Positions 51,180 to 64,000 of a DNA stretch of 64,000 bases are shown piece by piece. A program made the translations under genes and the position numbers. The notes under the pieces were generated by a model. It was not told where the DNA came from and did no database searches. It worked only from the letters and a program-made list of their open reading frames with translations. This DNA is from Flaccisagitta enflata (taxonomy: Eukaryota; Chaetognatha; Sagittoidea; Aphragmophora). How positions within the stretch are numbered: position 1 is the first letter of the stretch; every line of letters starts with the position of its first letter. The stretch spans positions 43,028,001 to 43,092,000 of the forward strand of contig OZ231126.1 in the NCBI GenBank assembly GCA_965153355.1. The letters run 5' to 3'.

Positions 51180-52520
51180 TATAGAGCCGCGAAGCACACG
51201 ACTAAAAATTACCAAAACAAGGCCAACACCTTTGAGTCACGTGCGGGACATAAATAACATCAGATGACTTCAAATGACTCAACATAACTCAAAATGACTT
51301 GATATGACTTGAAATGTCTTAAAAAGACTTAAAATGACTTAAACGACTAAATTGACCAATTCAACTTAAGTGACTTCATGTAACCATGGCGTCAATGAAA
51401 ATGGCCGCCTATTCAAACCCCTCCCCTGAGTTCATTTTTAGTCGCGTGCTACGCGACTCTACAACCCGCTTTGTCGGCCCCTGCCCACCCGCACGCGACT
51501 GGGGTAGCCGTGTATCCGGCCTTGTTTTGACTAGCTTCAAAACTTTTTAGGTGGTAATAGAACTCTAAATTTGTGGCTCAGAGAAAAATTAGAACTCAAA
51601 AAAGTCTACAAATGTACCCGTGGCATCAATTTTTGTGAAAGGCATCCAAATATGAACTGCCAAATCACTCATGCCACAGGCACAAAAATACATTTTTTCG
51701 AGTTCTGATTTTTGCATCAGGTCCATAAACTGTAATACTATCACACACTTGAAAAAAATTGCCCCTGTTTCAAAAAATTATTTCATTAAAGAGGTGGGAC
51801 AACAGGTGTTTAAGAGATAATTTTGCACATTTTCAGTAAAATCAACAAAAAGTAGTGCAAAAATCAACATTTTTAATTTCTGATTTTTTTGTTGAATCAG
51901 AAATTTGATGAACTATTTCCACCGGAAAAATTGTGAAACTAGTTGAAAAAATGAGCTCACTGTAGAAAATTAAAGTTAGTAAAAATTTTTTATCAAAAAC
52001 TGATTATACTCCCTTGTTTCAAAATCATTACTGTGACCACAAAAATCAACTTTTTTGAGTTCTGATTTTTTTGCTGTCTCAAATATCATTTTTACTTTCT
52101 TCATCTTTGAAAAATTCAAATACAATGATGAAAAAAAAGTCATTTTTTTAGGTTCTAAAAAGAATCATTGTAAAAAGTTATTGATCAATTTATATTAGAA
52201 TACTGTTCACAAAAATTAATGCTGCGGACACAAAAATTACCTTTTTCAAATTCTGACTTTTCTGCTAAATCAGAAATTCAAAATAGTATCACCATCTCAA
52301 AGATTAGGAAGCTAGTCCAAAAATTGAACTCACAGCAGAAAATTGAACATGGCGGCCATTTTTAATGACGCCATGGTTAGCTTGATTTGAGTTAATATGA
52401 CCTCGAATGACTTAGAATGACCAAAAATGACTCAAAGTTTGATAAAAACGTAAATTGTGAGGGACCGACGGACGGACCGACAAAGCGGGGTGTAGAGTCG
52501 CGTAGCACGCGACTAAAAAG
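51180..52520. repeat. Foldback with nested hairpin-family elements
   Basis: Outer parts: a minus-strand hairpin-family piece with 10-bp AATGACTTGA-type units (51180-51372), and another minus piece at 52440-52518. Inverted arms: CCATGGCGTCAATGAAAATG at about 51383-51402 against the inverse TTTTTAATGACGCCATGG at about 52358-52376, and continuing inward. The left arm carries a plus-strand hairpin-family copy at 51440-51528 that the right arm lacks. No gene. Confidence 0.75.
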
Positions 52521-52524
52521 CGAA

Positions 52525-53890
52525 TCTGAGTTAGAGTATAAAAGAACCATCTGCTTCCAGACAAAAAGAGAATAACGGAAACTCAAAAGAATCCTTTGAA
52601 TCTCTCTTTCTTTAAAAATAGTCTGTTGAAAAAAAAAAAAGAATTCCATTTTCCAGTAAATCAAAATGGCGTCAGGATTAATGAAATGAATGAGAAAGAA
52701 CTGCAAGATTCAAGGGATGAGTTAGTCGGCTGAGTTGGTGGGAGGTATAATGTAGTAGCCCATTTCTACTGGGCGGGTAGGTCGTCCAGCAGCATTTATA
52801 ATCAATACAAATGACTATGGCGAAAAAGAAAAAAAAAAGAGAGAGAAAATGTTTGTCAATGTTTCACAACCAGGCAATGGGAAAACGTAAGAGAAATCCA
52901 TGACTATTTTGAATCTCTGTAAAAGATCTTTCAAGTGAGAAGTGGCAATGGCATTTGTAATTTCAGGATTTTCAAATTCGAAACTCTTTAATTTGCTCAA
53001 GTAACAAGTAACAAGTTGCATTTACAAGAACAAGGCTGTAAACGCGGCTACCCCAGTCGCGTGTGGGTGGGCAAGGGCCATATTTGAGATCACTAGAGCA
53101 TTTGGGCAGGAGCTGTGAGGCCAAAAACCGCAAAAAAACAAAACGACCGACCAACCAACCAACGGACGGACGGGTAAAGCTGGGTAGAGAGTCGCGAAGC
53201 ACGCGACTGAAAACGTAAATACAAAAATTGCTGGTTGAAAACAAATCAAATTTTGCACTGTTTTAATTAGCGATATCTTTCTGCAAACCTTTGCCATTTC
53301 GAGCGTAGCGTAGCGTAGCGTAGCGTAGTAAAACGAGTAAAGCTATTTTCAAGATTTTTCATAGAGCTTTCAAGTTGCCATGAAATTTTTTTGATAGATT
53401 ATGCCAACAATAAAAAAAGAAATTTGCGAAAAAGTTAGAAATCGCTATTTCTGCCGTATTTGCATCATCCAAAAATCCGCGTTACGGACCGACGGACAGA
53501 CGGACCATCCGACCTCCGGACCACGAGCGCGCGACTAAACAGGTATTCTCTGTATTCTTCTTGGATGAATCGTTCTTTCTCCTTTCTCGTCTCTCTGAAT
53601 TTGAATTTCGTCTATTATGGAGTTGGACATCTTTCATCTTTTATGGCCACATATTCCATTAACGCTTTCCTCCTCCGCGCGCCAAAACGGGGAATCAGCC
53701 ATACATCACCAAACCCAACAAAATCAGCCATACATTACCAAACCCAACTAAATCACCAAACCTAACCAAATGAGCAACTCGTAATTCACTTAATTCAAGG
53801 AGTGAATGAATGAGGAATGAACCAGTGAGTGGCGAGATGTTCTCTCACCGGTCCAACAATTTTTTTCACCTGTAACACAGTTTAACCATG
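52525..53890. other. No gene; hairpin-family element and short repeats
   Basis: 53024-53212 is a full minus-strand hairpin-family element (tail CAAGGCTGTAAACGCGGC, head CGCGAAGCACGCGACT). 53300-53330 has five GCGTA units. The remainder is AT-rich without supported gene. 53690-53770 has a short CCATACATCACCAAACCCAA tandem. Confidence 0.6.
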
Positions 53891-53892
53891 AA

Positions 53893-54095
53893 CAAGTGAC
53901 GCGGGGTCACAAATGCCGTTGCGGACGGGTGGGAAGGGGCATCCAACCCCCATCCACACCCCAACCCCAACACTCAAACATACACAAAAAGTATCCAAAA
54001 TGCTTGTTTTCCCACATTTCAACTCGATGACCCCCTACTGAAAGACCGACGGACCGATGGACAAAGCCTCTTATAGAGTTGCGTCTCCGCAACTA
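53893..54095 (-). repeat. Hairpin-family element, GTTGCG subfamily
   Basis: On the minus strand: head AGTTGCGGAGACGCAACT, CTATAAGAGGC, a short GTCC array, then GAGTTGAAATGTGGG, and a tail with GTTGGATGCCCCTTCCCACC and GACCCCGCGTCACTTG. It gives an uninterrupted reference for the element broken at 836-1513. Confidence 0.8.
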
Positions 54096-54322
54096 AAAAC
54101 AAACCAACTGTTTTTTCCAAGATCTAAGACAATGAAGAGACGGCAAAATATCGTCAGCCTTCGAAAAGACGAAACGGAGAACAAAAATGATTCATAAATC
54201 AGAAACGTGACAAACAAAACGAGAATCTGAGGCGCATTCAAATTTCAATGGAAGTCGGAAAACATGAAGGAGTTCGTAAGTTGAATGTCGAGACTCGTAA
54301 TGTTGTCAACAAAAACAAACCA

Positions 54323-54523
<201 letters not shown>

Positions 54524-54799
54524 CACCAGTCATGGACTTTTTTCTAGCCCTCTGAATATCGATATCCAAATACAGTGGGGCCCCGCCTCATCGGTCCCAT
54601 TGGGACTGAAGATTTTTGACCTTTATCTCAGGATAACCTTTAAAGAGAGGTGAAATCACATTAAAAACTACCATTTGGGATCTCAAAATGCTGACCTTTA
54701 TTGATGGGGAGCCTTTTAAAGCGAGGCTGTTATTGCGGGGCTCCACTGTATACGTATAATCTCAATGTCCACGCCTCCTCCTGGGTCCCGACTCTTAAG

Positions 54800-55130
54800 C
54801 GTTACATGGTCAGCGGTACCCGATGCCCATATTTGAGTGTACGTGGGAGTGAGATGATGAGAGGGGCAGCGCGGGGGCCTCAGAGGGACTGATGACCTAT
54901 GATTCCACACTGGACGCATAGGGTCTTGAAAACCAGATTTGATGTCTGAGATGCCATACTTGGAGTCTGAGAGACCTAATTTGGGGTCTGAGAGACCTGA
55001 TTTGGGGTCAGATAGCCCAGTTTGAGGCTTTGGTAGGGCGGGAGGCGGACAATATGACAGACAGACATATATGGACAGACGGATAGACAGACGGACGGAC
55101 AGATGGACAAACAGACAGATGGACAGACGA

Positions 55131-55187
<57 letters not shown>

Positions 55188-55268
55188 TGGACGGAAAATG
55201 GGAACTGAAGAAAATTTCCCTATGTGGAATCATAGGTCATTAGCACCTCTGGTCTGCGGCCGCTGCTC
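54800..55268. mobile_element. TIR element (copy 5, reversed)
   Basis: The tail TGGTCAGCGGTACCCGATG precedes the TIR GGGGCAGCGCGGGGGCC with GATGACCTATGATTCCACAC. The inverted end at 55193-55265 has TGTGGAATCATAGGTCAT and GCGGCCGCTGC. Internal units GATTTGGGGTCTGAGAGACC and an (ACAG)n tract (55128-55188). Confidence 0.65.
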
Positions 55269-55269
55269 A

Positions 55270-55703
55270 AAAACGAAAAATAGAGGAGAAGGATTCATGG
55301 TAAATAATTGACATTCTGGGGGTGGTAAAGGGAAATGGTGGTAAGTGGGTGGTAAAGGGATGGTAACTGGAAAGTGGTGGTAAGGGAAAATGGTGGCGCC
55401 TTGGAAGGTTATTGAGGCCGGGTATAGAAGGAAAGAATTGGGCTTCCACAAGTGATATGCGTGAGGCCGATAGCGACTATCGAGTGAATAGGCTCCAGCA
55501 AGACCATTAGCCGACGAGGAAGACCATATATATGTATGTGTGTGCCCATACAGAAGGCATGTTTGGTGGTGCCCATGGAATGCTTTTTATCGAAGTTTGG
55601 AACCGAGATCTACACGGAAGAAATTGCTGGGCGTCAAACTCCTTTAGAATTTTGGATGATGGATGCCGATTAACGCTGAGAAGAAAGAGAGGAGGAAAGA
55701 AAA

Positions 55704-55745
<42 letters not shown>

Positions 55746-56790
55746 CAAACAGACAGAAATCATACAAGTGGCGCGGGATCACAATATCGTTGCGGACGGG
55801 TGGGCAGGGGCGTCCAACCCCCATCCCTTACCTAACCCTCAACCCACACATGAACATACACAAAAAGTATCTAAAACGCTCTTTTTCCACTTTTCAACTC
55901 AGTGACACCCGTACCAATGGACGGACTGAGGACCAACGGACATACAGAGCCTCTTATAGAGTTGCATGACCTGGGACTTGTCATATCCGCATGTCCGCAA
56001 CTACATGCCCGCAACTAAAAAACGGAGAGAGACAGACATACTGGGAAGGATTACACAGACTGAGATAACGAGCGAAAAAAAGAGCGACAGAAACACACAA
56101 TTCACAAAGACGAAGAGGCAAAATCCCTGATTTTAGATCTAAACCTGGATATTGGGCCACCGGGTTAAAATTTGAGTAAAACGGCTAAAATTTGGTCGGT
56201 TTTTGCATTACTGCTCCTGCCATACTGCTTGGATAGCCTTTTTTATCACTGCCCCTGCCCACCCGCGCGCGACCTCGGTAACTGTGTTTCCGGCCTTTTT
56301 CTTTTTCTGATATAATCGTCTACGTGTTGATATATTTCTACCAATAACGTTTTAAAAGAATTCTCCCCTTCCTTTCTATCTGTAGTGCCAAAAGAAGTTT
56401 TTCCTGTTCATTTGTCAAAGTCAAAATACAACTTATGCACGCGAGTCTATCTCTCATCTATACGAAATTTTTTTTATCTGTGTTTGGGCAAGCGTCCAAG
56501 GTTTCTTGTAGTGCTTCTTTGTTTGTTTTTTTGAGCTGCTGGCTAAGCGACTCTATAAGAGGGTGTGTCCCTTGGAAGGTAGGTCCCGTGGGAACGCGCG
56601 AAATTTTGGATGACGCAAAATTGCCTTGTCAAATTTCAGCCCCCGCCCTGCCCACCCTCATCACTGCCCCTGCCCATCTGCCAACGACCACTTATTGGCC
56701 GTGTTTCCGGCCTTGTTTAGATATGTCCTTGCATATCTTAATTCTCTTTAAGAAATTCAATTCACCATATTTGAGTCTCTTTCATCCAAA
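55270..56790. other. No gene; hairpin-family copies and a GA tract
   Basis: 55320-55400 has a GGTGGTAAGGG-type short repeat. (GA)n 55708-55744. Hairpin-family minus copy 55765-56020. Tails of the family (CTGCCCACCC ... CCGGCCTT) lie at 56205-56305 and 56640-56720. No supported gene. Confidence 0.7.
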
Positions 56791-56794
56791 ATTT

Positions 56795-57120
56795 CATTCA
56801 TTCATTCATTCGTTTATTCATTCATTCATTCATTCATTCACTCATTCATTCATTTATTCATTCGTTCATTCATTCATTCATTCATTCATTCATTCATTCA
56901 TTCATTCATTCATTCATTCATTCATTCATTCATTCATTCAGTCATTCAGTCATTCAGTCATTCAGTCAGTCAGTCATTTATTTATCTATTCATACAGTCA
57001 TTCAATTATTCCTTTATTCATTCATATCGTCATTCATTCATTCATTCATTCATTCATTCATTCATTCATTCATTCATTCATTCATTCATTCATTCATTCA
57101 TTCATTCATTCATTCATTCA
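56795..57120. repeat. (TTCA)n tract
   Basis: About 325 bp of TTCA with point variants. The Ser-Phe-Ile-His frame is an artefact. Confidence 0.95.
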
Positions 57121-57124
57121 TTTG

Positions 57125-58185
57125 AAAACGACATTTAACCCTAAACAGCCTTCATTCATAGATGAAGCATCTTTAGCCCACTTGGCCTTGTGTTTCTTCC
57201 TCTTCCTCTTTTGATTGTGCGCCGTCTAAACATTTCCGGTAACCGTTCCTTTCTGCGTCCAACTCTCGTCACCTTAGTGTCACCTTTGCATCACGTTTTT
57301 GTCAAGATGATAAAAGAGCACCGAGTTTTCTACATTCGCATCGCATTTCATTCTAGACGGCGTTTTCTGCCAGTTGTTTAATACGCGACTCTACCAGTAT
57401 CCTTATCCGTCAGTCCGTCTGTTGGTTGGTTTTCCTATCTGTCTTACCATCTATCATACCAGCTATTTTTAAACCTGTCTGTCTGTCCATCCGTCCCGTA
57501 TGGGTTTTTTTCATCTTACAACCTAATAATCACAGGACTAAAAGATTTTGTCTCTATGTTTTTTTCCATTTTTGTAATTCATTCTTATTTCTAGACATTA
57601 TTCATTCAAAACTTCCCATGCATGCGACATTGGTCTGACAGCCTTACTCTCTTTCCTATCTTACACTATTTCTTGTCGTGCGCGGGTTGCCAAAATGTAG
57701 CGCTACAAGTCAAGTTTTTTTGACGTGTATGTATCGTTACTTTCACAATCTTTAAGACTCAATTCTTTTACCTCATGTTTGTGTATCATATTTTCACATT
57801 TTTTTGTTTTGCATTCTTTTTTATTATCACCGACTAGAGCTTTACTTGTCTTGCTTTTTCTTTCCCATTTCTTTTCTTCATATCCTTAAGATGTACAAAA
57901 CAAAGCAATGGCCATTTGTCTTCATCCATCTATTTCTATGTTTTACACCCTTAATATATACAAAGCAAAAACATTTCTTTTACTTTTCAGTGATGTCTTA
58001 GATACCGCCTTTTCGGCCAGATACTCTTCCATTCTCCCTCTATTTATTTACGGGAATCCATCTTCTGCGTCTTTGGCTCTCGACTTTTGCATTTGGCCAG
58101 TTGGTGTACTCGTCGGTCCGTCCGTCCGTCCGTTTATCCTATATAGTTTCCAAACCCTCTTCATGGAGGGCTTGGTGTTTGTTTC
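57125..58185. other. No gene seen
   Basis: T-rich unique sequence with one decayed hairpin-family head near 57383 (ACGCGACTCTACCAG). Open frames are short and of poor composition. Confidence 0.5.
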
Positions 58186-58187
58186 AT

Positions 58188-58367
58188 TTTTAGTTGCGGA
58201 CACGCAACTCTTTAAGAGGCTTTGTCCGTCCGTCCGTCGGCCCATCCATCCGTCGGTCCGTCCGTTCGTCCGTCCGTCCATAATGATCGAGTCAAAAAGT
58301 GGGAAAGCACGCATTTCCGCTCCTGCCCATACGTCCGCAACTGGTGGCCGTGTATCCGGCCTTGTTC
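58188..58367 (+). repeat. Hairpin-family element, near-complete reference copy
   Basis: The head AGTTGCGGACACGCAACT is followed by CTTTAAGAGGCTTTGTC, a GTCCGTCCGTCG array, GATCGAGTCAAAAAGTGGGA, then GCTCCTGCCCATACG and the end CCGTGTATCCGGCCTTGTT. About 180 bp, the clearest complete copy of the family. Confidence 0.85.
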
Positions 58368-58369
58368 TT

Positions 58370-60715
<2,346 letters not shown>

Positions 60716-61219
60716 ACAAATAAACAGATGATTACGATGAGTGTTCTTTATCACGTTGTTCCTATAACGTATCCATGTTTGCTCCCTTGATACCCGTTAT
60801 TGCGGGGTTCAAATGTATTATCTAATTACGTCTAAGGAAAGTTTTGAAGAATATGAAACAAAGCAGCTAACCATGGAACTGATGATAGTATCAACAAATT
60901 GTACCTCTTTTGGGGATGCGATAACCCACGACGCACGACATGAGCGACGCTGATTGCGTGCGTGCGTGCGTGCGTGCTTGCGTGCGTTCTTGAGTGCTTG
61001 TGTGCGTGCTTTTGCGTTTGCGAGTGCGTCGTATAGATATAATGAATAATGAAGAAGAGAAACTTCGTAACTTTGAAGGTAGGCAACAAAAAAAGTGGAA
61101 GAAAATTGAAAGCGAGTTAAAAATGGAAACGGAAAATGGGGAAACGAGTGACAAGAAGACGGGAGAAAAAAATCAACAAACAAAAACAAAAACACGAAGA
61201 CGAAGAGAAGATTACAACA

Positions 61220-61280
61220 ATGGAGAAGACGACGACGACGACAACGACGACGACGACAAAGACGACGACGATGACGACGA

Positions 61281-61331
<51 letters not shown>

Positions 61332-61335
61332 AAAG
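61220..61335. repeat. (GAC)n tract
   Basis: A GAC/GAT trinucleotide tract coding a long Asp run in one frame (61042-61425). The surrounding frame has a basic start, a stop at 61423 and an AATAAA just after it, but nothing else supports a gene. Confidence 0.85.
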
Positions 61336-61506
61336 AACGAAGACAAAGACGACCAAGTAGACGATTGCTTGTATGAATTTTTTAATTGGTATCTCAATAT
61401 CGTTGTTTACATTCTTGAATCTTGATAAATAAAAAAATGAAAAACTTTTTCAGTTTCCTTCATTTCTCTTTATCACAATTGATATTCTCCCTCTTTTCCC
61501 ATTACT

Positions 61507-61788
61507 TACCGTATTTCTCCTAATAAGCAGCCCGGACGCTTGTAAAATCATGATTTCACATTTCATTTTAGCCCCCTAAATAGCATTTCCTCCACTACTT
61601 TTGACCTTTTTTTTTAAAAGAAATAAAGAAATACTGCAGTAAGTGAAAAGGAAAAGTTTTAGAAATGCATTACCTATCCTCAAATCTTAATCTTTTTAGT
61701 TTTCTCTATTTTCTGTGATGAAAATGCTAATGTGGTTAGGGGGGGGCGAGGGGGCGAGAGGGGGCGAGAGGGGGCGAGAAATACGGTA
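61507..61788. mobile_element. MITE-like element with CCGTATTTCTC termini
   Basis: TA-CCGTATTTCTC at 61509-61521 is inverted as GAGAAATACGG-TA at about 61776-61788, about 280 bp apart. TA on both sides fits a Tc1/mariner-type target duplication. No coding. The right half holds four G-rich units (GAGGGGGCGA). Confidence 0.6.
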
Positions 61789-61988
61789 TTAACGACAAAA
61801 AGGTGTTGTATACATAGCGGCCATGTGTGTATAATGAGACTAAAACTACTAAATCTTTTGCACAAGTCAGGTTTCTTGCATTTTAATTTGCTTTTACCTT
61901 TTTTTTTCTGCTGCTTCTGCTCCATTAATTCTTCCTTCCCTTCGCACTGGTGAATCTTTCAGCTGCGTGGCATCGTTCATTTCCCCGG

Positions 61989-62022
61989 GACTCTCTCTCT
62001 CTCTCTCTCTTTTTCTCTCTCA

Positions 62023-62096
<74 letters not shown>
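61989..62096. repeat. (CT)n tract
   Basis: About 105 bp of CT repeat with a few TTT interruptions. Confidence 0.95.
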
Positions 62097-62097
<1 letters not shown>

Positions 62098-62264
62098 CTC
62101 TCTTTTTTCAGTTTCGGACTGCCGATCCAAAAGTGTGTCCCAACTCCACCCGCTTTTTCGGTCGAGTGCTCCCTACGCAAGTGTTGATTAGTCCGTCTGT
62201 CGGCTGTTACGTCAAACCCGACTTTTTCATCATTAGTGTGCAAACACCTCTAGATTAAAACAAG

Positions 62265-62905
62265 GCCGGCTACACGTCGCGTGCGGGTAGGCAGGGGCAG
62301 TAATAAACAGTCGCCCAAGGGCAATATGTGGTCAGCGGTACCCGTTGCCCTGCTTTGCATGACTATGAATTTGAGCGAGGGGAAGTCCTGTAGAACACAA
62401 GGGGACTTTCATACATTCTTCCTAGGATAGTTGATGAGGCACTGAAGAGGGCTGGTTGACGGCGTTTGATATCCTGAATGCTGGGCTGATCTGAAGGCTG
62501 AGAGGGCTGATTTCAAGCCTGAGTTGGTAGATTTGAGGTCTGAGGGGGCATATCAAAGGCCTGAGAGGGCAGATTTGAGGCCTGAGAGGACAAATTTGGA
62601 GTCTGAAATGGCAGATTTGTGGCCTGAGAGGCCTGATTTGAGGCCTGAGAGGCTTGAGAGGGCAGATTAGAGGATGATCTGAGGCCTGAGAGGGCAGAGT
62701 TGATGCCTAGAGGGCTGATTTGAAGCCTGACAGGATTGATTTGAAGCTTTATAGGGCTTTTTTGAGGCCAAAGAGGGTGAATTATAGGTCTGTGAGGAAG
62801 ATTTAAGGCCAGAGAAGCCAGGTTTGAGGCTTCAGAGGACAGATTTGAGGCCTGAGAGGTTAGATTTTGGGCTTGAAAGACCTGATTTGAGGCCAATGGG
62901 GGGGG
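62265..62905. mobile_element. TIR element (copy 6, reversed, right end lost)
   Basis: The tail GTGGTCAGCGGTACCCGTTG is followed by AGTCCTGTAGAACACAAGG, then an array of about 20 units like GGCCTGAGAGGGCAGATTT running to about 62895. I do not see the second TIR. Confidence 0.65.
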
Positions 62906-62909
62906 GAAG

Positions 62910-64000
62910 GAACGAAGGAACGAACAAACGAATGAACAAACAAATGGAAAAATGGATAAATGTAGAGTCTGAAACATGTCAAACCAGATGGATTTTAGCG
63001 GTCTGTTTCTATGGGTTAACTATGGTCTTTTTCCTCGTTCTTAGGCTCAAAAGACGTAGAATTCTTTTTTTAATAATTACACAACACTAAAGCTGATATA
63101 AAGACGATTTGGACAATGTCAATTTTAAACAAACAAGTGTTATTAAAAGTTTATTTAACAAGCCATGAAATTTGGGGGAATCGTGGACTCAAGATGCGCA
63201 AAAAGGATGGGGGTTATGTTTGTTTATACATCATTGCGACCAAAGAAATGTAAACAATACTTTTTATGGCTATGAAACAATCAATAATTGCCAGTAGCAC
63301 GATATTCTATACTTTTTTTTTGGTGAAAATTCTTGCAGAAATATACCACGAAAAAACGAAGTTTTCTAAGGACCGTTGTGCCCAAGTTCTTAGGAGGCGG
63401 GGATTTGCCCAAAGTCAGCCTTATGCACCGTGATTTGAGGTTTTCAAATCTATTTTCAGATCTTTCATAGCGTAACGCGCGGCAACGCGGCATGTTATTA
63501 AGTGGGAGGTGGTAGAGGAGCTAGAATGATGATAAAAGAAATCACACCGCAATGGCGCAATAGCATTAGAACCGTAGCTTTAGACGCAAAATAAAAGTAT
63601 TAAACTACATTCGTGTCTCAACCTTATCAGTTGCAGACACGCAACTCTACAAGAGACTTTGTCCGTCCATCTGTTGGTCTGTTTGTTGATCCTTTGGTCC
63701 GTGGTGATCGAGTCAAAAAGTGGAAAAATGACCGTTTTGGATACTTTTTGTGTATGTTTGTGTGACCCCGCGTGCGTAGTAGTGGTCCATTACTGGAACA
63801 AGCTTCTCTCACTCGGGCATTTAATGCCTTCCGTAACTGCACCACAGATTTTTTCGTGTTGCGTAAAAAAGAATTATTTTACATAGTAGAAATCTAAGCA
63901 TGGGTAGGGGCACGAGTACATCCCTCCATCTGTCTCTCCGTCTTTCGAAGATCGTCAGTAGCGACGTTGCCATTGAAGAACTGCTTGGTCAAGAAGTCAA
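62910..64000. other. No gene; one hairpin-family copy
   Basis: 63628-63790 (plus) has the head AGTTGCAGACACGCAACT, CTACAAGAGACTTTGTC, an array, and GATCGAGTCAAAAAGTGGAA. The rest is unique AT-rich sequence with no supported gene up to the window end. Confidence 0.6.

Noticed and set aside
61042-61425. Asp-rich protein with a good stop and AATAAA signal
   Set aside because: The frame depends on a GAC microsatellite, has no splice or motif support, and lies in a gene-free repeat region.

Overview
The window is eukaryotic nuclear DNA. Coding sequence is interrupted by GT-AG introns whose phases can be checked exon by exon. Microsatellites (GA, CT, TTC, TTTC, TGAA, CA, CAA) and several families of short dispersed elements are extremely dense. 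There is one 10-base assembly gap (11960-11969). I cannot name the host lineage: an invertebrate or an intron-rich protist would both fit.

Layout. 1-12.2 kb: repeats only (nested TIR elements, hairpin-headed elements, minisatellites, a 570-bp foldback). 12.2-26.4 kb: genes on the plus strand. They are a proline-rich protein, a small type I membrane protein, a five-exon coiled-coil protein followed by an acidic reading frame, a Cys-rich zinc-finger protein, and a twelve-exon Rep/NS1-like protein with a superfamily 3 helicase domain. 26.9-43.0 kb: a compact block of at least sixteen minus-strand genes with the Polinton/Maverick hallmarks. These are a protein-primed-type family B DNA polymerase, a double-jelly-roll major capsid protein, an rve integrase, a packaging ATPase and the short basic protein often found in such elements, with several unknown small proteins. 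Two weaker minus-strand candidates lie at 44.9-45.9 kb. 46-64 kb: repeats only.

Interpretation. The 26.9-43.0 kb block is very probably an endogenised Polinton-like virus or transposon. The plus-strand genes converge on it (stop codons at 26404 and 26921). The helicase introns and the capsid/ATPase introns carry a related about 50-bp motif. I therefore infer, without proof, that about 12-46 kb is one large intron-rich element coding for both a Polinton-type polymerase and an NS1-like helicase. I found no terminal repeats for the whole element and no adenain-like protease. The integrase frameshift, an in-frame stop in the helicase, and dispersed repeats lodged inside its introns suggest an old or decaying copy.

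The most striking details are at the introns. The ATPase P-loop and the helicase P-loop are each split at the Gly/Lys position, and the helicase Walker B Glu-Glu pair is split by another intron. Many introns are largely filled with copies of the local repeat families, so an introner-like origin is worth testing.
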